DNA of 64,000 nt from Planomicrobium sp. CPCC 101079 (GCF_007859275.1 NZ_VOHC01000030.1:180364-244363), one strand, 5' to 3'. Shown: positions 17,527-26,176, counted from the first letter of the stretch. Notes: generated from the letters alone by a model not told the origin. A program made the numbers and translations.

Positions 17527-18367
17527 TCTCTACACTCCTTAATCTATAAAAATTAATTTTATCTTTTTTAGATTCGTGAATTATAATTGAGACGCAAGAA
17601 GGGTGAGTAAACTTAATCCTACTTACTTTAAATGTCCATATTAACAATTCTAATAATTCTTGCTCTGTTACCATACTGTATCCTTTAAATCTTGTTATTC
17701 CAGAACCTAATAATGGTATTGCTACAGTACGGCCACCATAAACAATATCTATCTCATTCCAAAAATTTATCAAGAAGTTAATATAGTCATTCATGTGTAG
17801 ATAGGCCCTGTTATTTTCATCAAACTTTGCAAAGGCAGTAAGTAAATAATCTTCATGTTGATAAATGCTTCCCAAATTATATTGCTTATTCTTCCCCATC
17901 ATTCTATGTTCATTAATATTTATTATTTTTTCATTTAATTTATAATCATTATCAATTAAACTATCAAGATTATTTAAATCCGCAACTACATTCTTAATAT
18001 ACATACCATTTAAAGTTTTATCAGAAATAATCACATTATCTACACAAGTATCGAAATATTCATTAAAAGGAATTACTTTTAATTCATTTTCTTCAAAAAT
18101 ATTTCCTATTTTAATATTTACAACTGAGTTATTAATACTTAAGTTCACGTTATCTGCAAGGTTAGCTCTTATCCACATTATAAAATATGTTATAAACAAT
18201 AAAATGAATAGTACTATACCTATTGCAAATCTATGTTTATTTGGTATATCAACCGCAATTAAAACAAATGACAAAACCACACTTAAACTTGACAATATAA
18301 ATAAGTAGTTTTTTAATAGCGTTTTGTCAAAAAAGCTAACTTTTACTTTCAACTTTTTATCCTCCAT
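17516..18367 (-). CDS. thsA: Thoeris effector with membrane and macro domains (type II ThsA-like)
   Basis: A 283-residue protein with two membrane segments (about 19-39 and 45-67) followed by a macro domain resembling the Thoeris ThsA macro family. LGSIYQHEDYLLTAFAKFDE and VAIPLLGSGITRFKGYS are the ligand-binding loops. This TM-TM-macro layout defines the effector of type II Thoeris, where published work shows the TIR protein makes histidine-ADP-ribose, which the macro domain binds to trigger membrane disruption. It is not the SIR2-SLOG ThsA of type I. ThsB follows with an 11-base overlap. Signal chemistry here is inferred from the architecture. Confidence 0.82.
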   Translation of the reverse strand: MEDKKLKVKVSFFDKTLLKNYLFILSSLSVVLSFVLIAVDIPNKHRFAIGIVLFILLFITYFIMWIRANLADNVNLSINNSVVNIKIGNIFEENELKVIPFNEYFDTCVDNVIISDKTLNGMYIKNVVADLNNLDSLIDNDYKLNEKIININEHRMMGKNKQYNLGSIYQHEDYLLTAFAKFDENNRAYLHMNDYINFLINFWNEIDIVYGGRTVAIPLLGSGITRFKGYSMVTEQELLELLIWTFKVSRIKFTHPSCVSIIIHESKKDKINFYRLRSVENGL

Positions 18368-18420
18368 TATCTGAGTTTATTTAAAACATTTTATATAAAG
18401 TAATAGTAGATTACTTTAAT

Positions 18421-18468
18421 AAAAAACTGCGAGTCCATAGTTAGCCTTACTAACTATGGACTCGCAGT
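18421..18468 (-). terminator. Strong terminator after the retron RT gene
   Basis: A 19-bp perfect stem (ACTGCGAGTCCATAGTTAG and complement) with a five-base loop, followed on the minus strand by TTTTTTATT. It separates the retron from the Thoeris genes. Confidence 0.9.
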
Positions 18469-18541
18469 CAATTATGTCAATGAACAATATTTGACATCGA
18501 TGATTGTCTTTAAACATTTAAAGTAAGGCTTATGAAATGTC

Positions 18542-19723
18542 TTAAAAAATAGATGTAGGATCTTCATCATCCTTATTTTCAACTAATAAGTTTTCCGCTT
18601 TTTTAAAATAATCTCTTAAACCTTTCAAATATCCTTTCTCAACTAAAAACTCAAATCTTCTTTCTTCATAATAAAGCCATTCATAGTCATCGCTATATCC
18701 AGCACCAACAAATTCCACATACTCAGCGCTTTCTATATCTCGATACAGCTTATTTTCATTGAAAGCATTAACTGTACTTGAAAAGTGGTTATAATCTTTC
18801 TTGAAAATGTTAATAATGTATTCTTTTATCTTTTCTAAATATCCCTTTTCAATTGAATTAATGTAAGAGACATAGCCCCTTATTATATTATTTTTTGAAT
18901 AATCTTCAGAAACTATACTATGATGAATCATGGCTCTCACTTTTTTCTTTAATTCTTTTGAGGCCTTCAAATTCCCATTGTTTACTGTAATGCCATTAAC
19001 TTTTTTATGTGATCCTGGCGAAAGTAATCTTGTTTTAAAATGATTAATTTTTAAATTTTCATCTATAATTATATCTTCAATAATATTTTTAATTTTTTTT
19101 AGCGTTAGTTTATTGTCACATGAAAAAGTTAAATCATCTGCATATCTTGTGTATAGCACATCTCTTTTAGAACACAGACCTGTTAGGCGCCTATCCAACT
19201 TATAACAAATTAAATTAGATAAGTAAGGCGAACATACTCCTCCTTGGGGTAATGTGCCATTTAACGTACAGATATTAGTTAGAACATGAGAAATATATGT
19301 ATTATAGCCTAAACTTTTAAAAACAAGAAAAATTCGTTCTTTATCGATACTATCGAAGAAACTTTCTAAATCTAATTGCAAAATGTATAAACTATACTGA
19401 TGATAGCGAGCATTTTTTATACTTCCATTTCCAAAATCTTTTTTAAAAGCCATTGATTCATTAGAAACTTTCACTTTTTCAAGAATTTCGGATAAAATCC
19501 ACCTTTGAACTAACTTCATTGAATAACTGGGAGAATTTATTTCTCTTACTTCTCCATTTTTCTTATCCAAGTAGAATTTTTTATAATAAGATTCACTATT
19601 TTGTGATAATAAAAAAAGAAGTTGATTACTAAGACCAGTTAGATACGAGATATCATTTAGATCTTTCATCACAGGTAAATTTAATGCATTCAAAATAAAA
19701 CTATTAGTAAAATCAGATTTCAT
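18542..19723 (-). CDS. Retron reverse transcriptase
   Basis: A 393-residue reverse transcriptase. The retron-specific NAxxH motif (NARYH) is at 104-108. Motif A (LQLDLESFFDSI) has Asp118. Motif B is LPQGGVCSPYLSNL (158-171). The catalytic YADD is at 194-197. In region Y the usual VTG reads VNG (242-244). Retron RTs are normally 300-330 residues; this one carries about 70 extra C-terminal residues rich in Tyr and Glu. It would copy the msd part of the adjacent RNA into multicopy DNA linked 2'-5' to a branching G. The ribosome site AAGAGGAG lies seven bases before ATG 19723 and is part of the a2 strand of that RNA. Confidence 0.92.
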   Translation of the reverse strand: MKSDFTNSFILNALNLPVMKDLNDISYLTGLSNQLLFLLSQNSESYYKKFYLDKKNGEVREINSPSYSMKLVQRWILSEILEKVKVSNESMAFKKDFGNGSIKNARYHQYSLYILQLDLESFFDSIDKERIFLVFKSLGYNTYISHVLTNICTLNGTLPQGGVCSPYLSNLICYKLDRRLTGLCSKRDVLYTRYADDLTFSCDNKLTLKKIKNIIEDIIIDENLKINHFKTRLLSPGSHKKVNGITVNNGNLKASKELKKKVRAMIHHSIVSEDYSKNNIIRGYVSYINSIEKGYLEKIKEYIINIFKKDYNHFSSTVNAFNENKLYRDIESAEYVEFVGAGYSDDYEWLYYEERRFEFLVEKGYLKGLRDYFKKAENLLVENKDDEDPTSIF

Positions 19724-19727
19724 ACTA

Positions 19728-19917
19728 CCGCTCCTCTTACCAAAAACAATTTTATCTGAAGAAGGTGGAGAACTTCACTGTCGTGGAGTTTTACTCCTTC
19801 TTCTGATGAATCAATTCCTTGCTTTACACAACAGGAGACGAACCATCTCCCACATAACTAAACTCCAAAACCATGTACATGTTTGGGCATCTAATCAGTG
19901 ACATCTAAGAGGAACGG
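19728..19917 (-). ncRNA. Retron msr-msd RNA
   Basis: On the minus strand, a1 (CCGTTCCTCTTA, complement of 19906-19917) can pair with a2 (TAAGAGGAGCGG, complement of 19728-19739) over 12 bp with one mismatch-or-wobble position. The G directly after a1 (complement of 19905) is the expected branching base. The msr follows with two hairpins, one around CATGTACATG and one GGAGAtgguucgUCTCC. The msd is a long hairpin: arms GAAGAAGG/CCTTCTTC (19758-19765 with 19796-19803), then AACTcCAC/GTGaAGTT around a GACA loop. a1 lies inside the effector gene and a2 overlaps the RT ribosome site. Order effector-RNA-RT is one known for type II retrons. Confidence 0.82.
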
Positions 19918-20810
19918 TAATACTTATCGTTAATGATACTAAACCTTATACTATCGTACAACTTGTTTCTATCTTTTATGTTAGTTTCTTCTAAAACTTC
20001 AATAACTTTTTGGTAACCTATTTCTGTTAACAAATACTCAGAATTATTCCCCACTTTATTTTTATATATAATTTTATCTTTATATAGAAGTTTTAAAGTA
20101 GGTCTAAACATTGTTTCGAAGTCTTTTACACTAAAATCATTTTCTTCGAAAAGACGCTTTAATGAAGCAGACAATTTTTTGCTTTCTATTTTTGTAAAAA
20201 AATACAAGATTAATGGTATAAAGTGGTGTAAACCAATTAATGTATTAATTGGTTTATAACTGCTGGTTGCCGCGGAATTTAACTGATGTCTCTTTGTGTT
20301 TCTAAAAGCTTTTAAAAGTTGGCTACTTACTACCTTTAAATCATCTTCATAAAAGATTACTCTTTCTTCATTAATTTTTCTTAAGATTTTTACCGGACCC
20401 AGCATTATAAAACTTTTTTGCTTTTTACGTTTTTTTTCTATTAAAGCAATTACTTTATCAACAGTGTTGTCGTTATTTGTAAATGCTCCTAACTCAACTA
20501 AGGAACCTGGACTTTCACATACAATACAAATGATATCGCTATTATCTGCTAGGAATCTTTCTAGACTTAATAAATCATAATTTTTATCGTGATTTAGCAT
20601 TTCAATAAATAAATCTTCGGGATAAAGCACTCTAATATTATTGTCTTCTTCTAGTAATATTCTTAATTTATCACGAACAGACTTAGTCTTCTTACTACTC
20701 GCTCCCCCACACAAGAAAACATCAATAAAATTTTGTGGCGTTTCTTTATAAATTTCATTATATATTTTACTAAAAGTAGTTTGATGAAAAGTAATATCCC
20801 TAGTGTCCAA
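19905..20810 (-). CDS. Type II-A retron effector, nucleoside deoxyribosyltransferase-like with DNA-binding domain
   Basis: A 301-residue protein (TTG 20810, ribosome site AAAGAGGTG; GTG 20819 is in frame but lies inside that site). The N-terminal half is an NDT-like domain closely resembling the Eco1 (Ec86) retron accessory protein: VFLCGG (31-36), YPEDLF (63-68), ESPGSLVELGAF with the likely catalytic Glu (99-110), and SFIMLGPVKILRKIN. The C-terminal half is a helical, winged-helix-like DNA-binding region (TLKLLYKDKIIYKNK, YLLTEIGYQKV). In Eco1/Sen2 this protein is the toxin held by RT-msDNA and released on phage attack, degrading nucleotides or NAD. The gene ends in TAG whose G serves as the msr branch base. 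Confidence 0.87.
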   Translation of the reverse strand: MDTRDITFHQTTFSKIYNEIYKETPQNFIDVFLCGGASSKKTKSVRDKLRILLEEDNNIRVLYPEDLFIEMLNHDKNYDLLSLERFLADNSDIICIVCESPGSLVELGAFTNNDNTVDKVIALIEKKRKKQKSFIMLGPVKILRKINEERVIFYEDDLKVVSSQLLKAFRNTKRHQLNSAATSSYKPINTLIGLHHFIPLILYFFTKIESKKLSASLKRLFEENDFSVKDFETMFRPTLKLLYKDKIIYKNKVGNNSEYLLTEIGYQKVIEVLEETNIKDRNKLYDSIRFSIINDKYYRSS

Positions 20811-20933
20811 TTCCTTCACCTCTTTAACTTAATCAGTTTATGAGTTTCATTTCGCTTCCCTAGTAACAATATAATATTGATTGTAGTTTATTATCAAAAT
20901 CGTTTAGAAAAATTACAGTTGCAGGCTCTTCTC

Positions 20934-22544
20934 TCAAAGTTCTAAAAGTCGCTTCCTCAACTCTTCATCACTAGCATAAATATAGAGCCCCTTCATCCCC
21001 CTCTTCATCAACACATTTATTGAATTCAATATGATCTGTTCTTTCGCTCTTTCAACATCCTCAATGCCATCTTTTCCTCTGAATGCTTCGGTATCGCTGT
21101 ATTTTTCAGTAAGAATCTTCAAGCAATCATTTTGGTCATCATAAGTAACGGATGGCCCCAAAATAACCCCTACGTAATTCAGATCGAAGCCTTGAATCGT
21201 GTAGATGGATCCCGCCTCTTTGATTGTCTCCGGCTTTTCTGCCCAGGTGTTTTTGGTATCGGTTAAATTCCAGGGGATTTCGAGATTGTCTTCTCTAATG
21301 TAGTACTGCTCGCCGTCTTTCTTATGCTCATAATCGAATGTCGAAACCACTCTGGAGAGACCGTGTTCTTTATTCTTTTCCACTATGGCATCATGCATTT
21401 CCTTAGCAGAGTCGAATATTTTAAAGTCATACAGCTCATCTTTTGGTAACTCCAGAATTCGCTTCTCTACAAAATTATCGATCCAGTCGATTACATCGTC
21501 TCCAGCATTCATACGGAATTGTTCTTTTAAAACGTAGGGCTCTTCTCTTTGATAGCCTGACACTATTTTCTTGAGCCGCTCCTTGTCCCAATAGCTTTTC
21601 AGTTTTAAGACCTGTTTTTCATCGTAGACAACGATAACGACTTTGCTATGCTTAATGATTTCTTCCAATTGATTGTCTTCATTGAATCCATTGAAAGCAT
21701 CGGCTCTGCTCAGCAATAAATGCGCTTCGTCAACCAGGACAACATCCGCTTTTTCTGTAGTTTTCTTCTGCTTGTTAATGAAACTTGTGGGCTTGTCGAA
21801 ATTATTCTTTTTAAGGAACTTCACGTTAGCAGCGATGTTTTTATACGTTTTTAGCATCTCTGAATGATTGACGAGCAAATAATTCTTTGTTTGATGAAGA
21901 TTGGAATTTTTATCAGCCGCTAGCTCTTGGATGCTGTTGAATACAGAACTCAGGACCACACTCTTCCCTACACCGGCTTCGCCCTTTACCATGAAGACAA
22001 AGGTTTCATTATCCTTGATATGCTCTTCGCATACTTCCAGGATCTTGGTTTTAAGCTCGAGTTGCGTCATTGTCAGCTCTTTGAAAGGAGAAAGCTTAAA
22101 AATATCCCTGTTTTCAATCACATGAGCTGGGTTATTTACCATCTTCCTTTTCAATAGTTCCTTCCATATATCATTGAATATCTCTTTGTCGTAGAATTCC
22201 TTGTTATGGTAGTTATGCGTAACGCTTTGCGCAGTCTGACTCTTGTTCTGTAGTCTATAACGGTCATCACCTAAGAAGTAATTAATCAGCTTAGTTTCCA
22301 GGTTATAAGTAGCTGAGCGATGAAACTCCTCGTGAATAATAAGGGTCATTTTCTCTAAGTTTTTCCGTTCCTTATTATTTAAATGCGATTTCATTCTATT
22401 TTTAAACGCTACCGTTTCCCCAATATATACAGTCGTATTATTGTTAAGAAAATAGACAACTGGATAATCAAAGTAACGCTCACTTTTGATTTGATCTAAG
22501 GCACTTCTATCAAAATCCCATGTTTTCAGTTCAACTAATCCCAT
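20934..22544 (-). CDS. GIY-YIG nuclease fused to DUF2075 helicase/ATPase
   Basis: A 536-residue fusion. An N-terminal GIY-YIG domain (VVYFL at 29-33, VYIGET at 39-44, Arg50 of the FKNR loop) is followed by a superfamily 1-like NTPase of the DUF2075 type. The NTPase has Walker A GEAGVGKS (188-195), Walker B VVLVDEAH (268-275), a VVIVVYDEKQ motif III, EQFRMN, and the motif V-like SIYTIQGFDLNYVGVILGP. Such fusions occur in defence contexts and are presumed to cut and unwind foreign DNA, but I cannot assign a named system. It has its own leader and lies 114 bases upstream of the retron effector, so cotranscription is possible. Base composition is less AT-rich than the retron, suggesting separate acquisition. 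Confidence 0.82.
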   Translation of the reverse strand: MGLVELKTWDFDRSALDQIKSERYFDYPVVYFLNNNTTVYIGETVAFKNRMKSHLNNKERKNLEKMTLIIHEEFHRSATYNLETKLINYFLGDDRYRLQNKSQTAQSVTHNYHNKEFYDKEIFNDIWKELLKRKMVNNPAHVIENRDIFKLSPFKELTMTQLELKTKILEVCEEHIKDNETFVFMVKGEAGVGKSVVLSSVFNSIQELAADKNSNLHQTKNYLLVNHSEMLKTYKNIAANVKFLKKNNFDKPTSFINKQKKTTEKADVVLVDEAHLLLSRADAFNGFNEDNQLEEIIKHSKVVIVVYDEKQVLKLKSYWDKERLKKIVSGYQREEPYVLKEQFRMNAGDDVIDWIDNFVEKRILELPKDELYDFKIFDSAKEMHDAIVEKNKEHGLSRVVSTFDYEHKKDGEQYYIREDNLEIPWNLTDTKNTWAEKPETIKEAGSIYTIQGFDLNYVGVILGPSVTYDDQNDCLKILTEKYSDTEAFRGKDGIEDVERAKEQIILNSINVLMKRGMKGLYIYASDEELRKRLLEL

Positions 22545-22884
22545 ATTTATCGTGCCCTTCTAAGTATTTATTAGAGTATAAAAGACTTTATAGATGCGGA
22601 AAGAAATACCTATTTATAAAAAAAACATAACTATAACTACAATCCAGTTTTTATTACCTTAATATTAGCATTATTTAACTATCTTTTTACTACTTTTGGA
22701 AAATTTCTTGTAATTAGTATAGTGTTATTTTTCGTATAGGCTTATAAACTATTAAGATGCTTTATTTCTACGGATTCCAAGTATAATTTGCTTGTATTAC
22801 TCTAATGTCCTTATTCCTTCTTTAAAGTTGTTGCTTATAATTAATAAGGGGGAAATATGGAGATTATAAATTCTCCTCCATAAG
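22545..22884. other. AT-rich intergenic region
   Basis: Contains no ORF with a ribosome site. It must include the promoter of the helicase gene (minus strand). A weak inverted repeat TATGGAG...CTCCtCCATA lies at about 22856-22882. No attachment-site repeat or integrase was found at this edge of the defence island. Confidence 0.35.
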
Positions 22885-22913
22885 AAAAAGCGAACCCCGA
22901 TGGATTCGCTTTT
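22885..22913 (-). terminator. Intrinsic terminator
   Basis: On the minus strand AAAAGCGAA pairs with TTCGCTTTT around an eleven-base loop, then more T residues. It ends the DUF1232 gene. A near-identical terminator occurs at 23487-23516. Confidence 0.85.
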
Positions 22914-22955
22914 GACTATTCAAGTTTGGATTCGTAAATGTGTTCTATGACGGGA

Positions 22956-23378
22956 CTAATCTACTTCTACTACGAAACCATCATCTTCATTATATGGGTA
23001 GGAATCTTTAAACCAAACTTTCAATTGTTGATGAGCCTTAATTTTGCTTTCTTCACTCACCGAATTTATTACTCTGCCCAACGCAGCAATAATAACTGCA
23101 ATATCATCTGTAAAACCGACCACCGGAATAAAGTCAGGTATTACGTCAACCGGTAAAATTAGATAGCCTAATGCTCCTATAATAATCATTCGATCTTTAT
23201 TTGGCAGATTTGGATCTTTTAATGAATAGTACAATACGACAGCTGCATGAAGTGCTTTAAAGCCAATAATGGCGCCATACTTCTTCACTTTCTCTAAGAA
23301 TTTTCCATCTGAATAATACTTGCTCTTTCCTTTTACCGCTTCTTCGAATTCAGCGTTGCTGATTTCTTTCTTACTCAT
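22956..23378 (-). CDS. DUF1232 (YkvA-family) membrane protein
   Basis: A 140-residue protein with the DUF1232 core in the second half: LGYLILPVDVIPDFIPVVGFTDDIAVIIAAL, whose PVDxIPDFIP...GFxDD signature is invariant in the family. Two short hydrophobic segments (about 68-90 and 92-112) suggest membrane association. Function of the family is unknown. ATG 23378 has AGGAGGAATT upstream. It has normal base composition and marks the chromosome to the right of the defence island. Confidence 0.88.
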   Translation of the reverse strand: MSKKEISNAEFEEAVKGKSKYYSDGKFLEKVKKYGAIIGFKALHAAVVLYYSLKDPNLPNKDRMIIIGALGYLILPVDVIPDFIPVVGFTDDIAVIIAALGRVINSVSEESKIKAHQQLKVWFKDSYPYNEDDGFVVEVD

Positions 23379-23486
23379 TCCAATTCCTCCTCATTATTGA
23401 TCACTTTTCTTTTAACGGACGTACATATTTGCAAATAAAATATTTAATAATACTTTTTCTAATAATTCATCAATTAATCCTATGCA

Positions 23487-23516
23487 GAAAAGCGAACCCG
23501 TTTGGATTCGCTTTTT
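23487..23516 (-). terminator. Intrinsic terminator
   Basis: Minus-strand hairpin AAAAGCGAATCC with GGGTTCGCTTTT, almost identical to the one at 22885-22913. It ends the YciI-family gene. Confidence 0.85.
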
Positions 23517-23554
23517 CTATATATTCACCAGATTTCTTCCTATCCGATTCTCCC

Positions 23555-23836
23555 TCAACTCTCCAACTTCAATTCCGCAAAAAGCAAACCCCATTCATGA
23601 ATTTCATAGTTCCGTGCACCGCTCTGAACAAAAGGATCTTGTTTAACTAGAGCTTCGCACTCTTCATAAGTTTCAGCGTTGAAAATCACCAAACCGCCTG
23701 AGCCGTCAACAAATCGGCCGAATGCCGATACATGGCCGGCTTGCTTCATTTCATCCAGAAACGCCAAGTGTGCTGGTCTTTCCTGATCCGATTTTTCCTT
23801 ATCCACTAAAGGCAACAGAACTGCGTAATGAGTCAT
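23555..23836 (-). CDS. YciI-family protein
   Basis: A 93-residue ferredoxin-like-fold protein. It has YCII features: HLAFLDEMKQAGHVSAFGRF, a His near residue 23, FNAETYEECEALVKQDPFV with the DPF turn, and a closing EIHEW. The family is linked to small enzymatic or dioxygenase-like roles without firm function. ATG 23836 follows AAGGGGAAATT. It sits upstream of nothing on the same strand except a terminator, and 61 bases downstream of the aldo/keto reductase, so the two may share a transcript. Confidence 0.85.
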   Translation of the reverse strand: MTHYAVLLPLVDKEKSDQERPAHLAFLDEMKQAGHVSAFGRFVDGSGGLVIFNAETYEECEALVKQDPFVQSGARNYEIHEWGLLFAELKLES

Positions 23837-23897
23837 TTGATTAATTTCCCCTTTTCGATAGTTTCACTTGCATTAAGACCCCTACTAAAGCTTAATT

Positions 23898-24740
23898 TTA
23901 AAACTCTTCATAGGTGGCCGGGTCCTGTTTGTTCAGTCTGCCATCCGGTCTCGTTAGGCCTGCTATCGCACTCATTTCGGTTTCGCTTAAAGTAAAATCA
24001 AAAATATTCAGGTTTTCCCGCTGCCGCTGAGGTGATGTGGACCGCGGAATCGAAACAGAGCCGATCTGGTGATGCCAGCGCAGCACAACTTGGGCAATGG
24101 TCTTGTTGTGGTTCTCTGCAATCTTGCCGATCGTTTCATTCGATAGAATGTCTGCTGACTTGGCAAGCGGGCTCCACGACTGTGTTTGGATACCAAGTTC
24201 CTCATGCACTTTCCGCTGCTCTTCCTGGTTGAAGAACGGATGCAGTTCAACTTGGTTCAGACTCGGCGTCACTCCGGTCTCCTGTATAATGCGCTGCAGG
24301 TGCTCCGGCAGGAAGTTGCTCACGCCGATCGAGCGGACAAGTCCCCATTTCCTTGCATCGATCAGCGCCTGCCACGCTTCCACGTAGTGGTCCTGCCTCG
24401 GAAGCGGCCAGTGAATGATATATAAATCAAGGTAATCCAGCTTCGAACGGTACAGCGATTCCTGAATCGCCACCAACGCTTTCTCGTATGTATGATAGCG
24501 GCCTGGCAGCTTGGACGTGATCCACAATTCATCGCGGGAGATGCCGCTGCGCTTGATGCCTTCTCCGACCGCTCCTTCGTTCTCGTAATTGTATGCCGTG
24601 TCGATCAGCCGGTAGCCGGCATTGATTCCGCTGCTGACAGCGTCCGCTCCTGCATTGCCCCACAGCCCATATGTACCCAGTCCAGTAACTGGCAGTTTTG
24701 TTCCATCGTTCAGCGTCACTTCTGGTATTGCTTTTTCCAT
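23898..24740 (-). CDS. Aldo/keto reductase
   Basis: A 280-residue (alpha/beta)8-barrel NADPH-dependent oxidoreductase. The catalytic tetrad is visible: Asp47, Tyr52 (RLIDTAYNYENE), Lys77 (WITSKLPG) and His110 (LYIIHWP). IGVSNF and the C-terminal SIPRSTSPQRQRENLNIF, which binds the 2'-phosphate of NADPH, are typical of the 2,5-diketo-gluconate reductase-like AKR5/YvgN group. It probably reduces methylglyoxal-type or other carbonyls. ATG 24740 is chosen for GAGAGGAGTG upstream; the frame extends 19 codons without a ribosome site. Confidence 0.92.
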   Translation of the reverse strand: MEKAIPEVTLNDGTKLPVTGLGTYGLWGNAGADAVSSGINAGYRLIDTAYNYENEGAVGEGIKRSGISRDELWITSKLPGRYHTYEKALVAIQESLYRSKLDYLDLYIIHWPLPRQDHYVEAWQALIDARKWGLVRSIGVSNFLPEHLQRIIQETGVTPSLNQVELHPFFNQEEQRKVHEELGIQTQSWSPLAKSADILSNETIGKIAENHNKTIAQVVLRWHHQIGSVSIPRSTSPQRQRENLNIFDFTLSETEMSAIAGLTRPDGRLNKQDPATYEEF

Positions 24741-24978
24741 TGGTTTCACTCCTCTCAATTCTAATTCAAGGTTACTCTTGTATAGTGGTAAAATCAAACA
24801 ATTCTGTAATCAATACCGTAAAAAAGATTAGTGATAGAATTTATCGTCATCTCTCTACTATAAAACGGCATAGTTCTAAGACAAATAGAATTATTTCTCC
24901 TTCCTCTTTAAAACAACCAAAACCGGGTATAGAACATCATACCCATTCGACAGATTCTATTTCCCAAGGAGGAATACG

Positions 24979-25320
24979 ATGCATTATCAACTCACTCTTC
25001 ACCTAGCAAGCGAAAAGAAGGATTATTACTGGCTGTTCAATAGCCAGGAGGATACGGTGACGATTTTCAATGAAGTGATTGAGACCTTTAAGCATTATGA
25101 ACCAAAGAACTCGAAAGCGTTCATAAAGGAAAATCAGCGCGAGATTGATGAGACCGGCAGGAGCAATATGGTCCAGATCGAAGTTGTCAAAGTGGATAAA
25201 GAAGCCATTATCCGCTCTGCTTCCTATAATGAGATGATGTACGAAGGCCGGCATTTCAAGGCGATCTACAACATCCTTACCAACCGGCTCGGTCCGCCGG
25301 AAGAAGAATCAATCGCGTAA
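24979..25320 (+). CDS. Hypothetical protein
   Basis: A 113-residue soluble protein with alternating strands and helices, beginning MHYQLTLHLASEKKDYYWLF. CAAGGAGGAAT precedes ATG 24979 at ideal spacing, so it is surely translated. No recognised motif, signal or membrane segment. Its stop runs directly into a shared bidirectional terminator. Confidence 0.7.
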   Translation: MHYQLTLHLASEKKDYYWLFNSQEDTVTIFNEVIETFKHYEPKNSKAFIKENQREIDETGRSNMVQIEVVKVDKEAIIRSASYNEMMYEGRHFKAIYNILTNRLGPPEEESIA

Positions 25321-25362
25321 AAACTCCCCTTCAGACAATTTCTGCTTGAAGGGGAGTTTTTT
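25321..25362. terminator. Bidirectional intrinsic terminator
   Basis: AAACTCCCCTTCA pairs with TGAAGGGGAGTTT, with a T-run after it on the plus strand and A/T flanks on the other side. It lies between convergent genes. Confidence 0.9.
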
Positions 25363-25373
25363 ATTGAAGCAGC

Positions 25374-26021
25374 TTACGATTCGATATTCAGCAACTTGAT
25401 CAACCGGATGACTTCTTGATCGTCACCTGTGTCAACAGAGACCAGTTCTGTATTATCAATAATTTCTTCGTAAAACTCTTTGCCAGCCGGATACTCGCCG
25501 TCCCAGCGCAGCGGCACGTTGTAGACATTGATGGTGCCGTCGCCGTTGCCGCTATAGGTGACGGATCCGTCCACCAAGCGGGAGCCCGCCAGCTGGATGA
25601 CGTCTTCCGGATAGGTGCCGCTGGTTTCGTCATCCGGATTGAGCGGTTCGCCGGCCGGAATGTGCTGGACGTATAAGCCATCGATTTCCTGATTCGCCCC
25701 GAGCTGCAGCCAGACTCTGGCGTATTCGATTTCTTCGCTTGAATACTGGGACGAGCTCTCTTCGCCTTTGGAATCGCTCGAAGTGGTGCTTTCCGCATCA
25801 GTTGCCACGGTTTCTTCTGAAGGGACTTCATTTTCCTTATTCATCTCCGCTTCCTCTCCCTCGCTTGTTGATGTAGTTTCTTCCGTTTCTTTTTCCACCG
25901 GTTCACTTGCCGAACTGCCTTCTGAAGACCCCTTTGCGGATTCTTCGTCCGTATTGCCGGTGCAACCCGCCAGCAGCACCAAAACAGCATGGAAATAAAA
26001 GATTCGAGCGATCCTCTTCAT
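25374..26021 (-). CDS. Hypothetical lipoprotein
   Basis: A 215-residue protein with a lipoprotein signal (VLVLLAGC, lipid-modified Cys near residue 20). A long disordered Ser/Glu/Thr-rich spacer (about 23-95) precedes a compact C-terminal domain (about 98-215) beginning EYARVWLQLGANQEIDGLYV. The C-terminal part resembles domains found in other Bacillales lipoproteins of unknown function. It would sit on the outer face of the membrane. Start ATG 26021 has AAGGGAGAGAGG upstream. Confidence 0.75.
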   Translation of the reverse strand: MKRIARIFYFHAVLVLLAGCTGNTDEESAKGSSEGSSASEPVEKETEETTSTSEGEEAEMNKENEVPSEETVATDAESTTSSDSKGEESSSQYSSEEIEYARVWLQLGANQEIDGLYVQHIPAGEPLNPDDETSGTYPEDVIQLAGSRLVDGSVTYSGNGDGTINVYNVPLRWDGEYPAGKEFYEEIIDNTELVSVDTGDDQEVIRLIKLLNIES

Positions 26022-26103
26022 CCTCTCTCCCTTTCCTTTCTTTTATATAGCGACAAATTCTATACATGAGAATATTTTTCCTGCTTGAACTTGGAATCAT
26101 TCA

Positions 26104-26145
26104 ATAAAAAAGATTGAACAGAATCAATCCGTCCAATCTTTTTGG
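26104..26145 (-). terminator. Intrinsic terminator
   Basis: Minus-strand stem AAAAAGATTGgAC with GTtCAATCTTTTTT, downstream of the RCC1-repeat gene. Confidence 0.8.
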
Positions 26146-26176
26146 TTCTATCCAATCGTGATGGCGTTCCTGCAGT

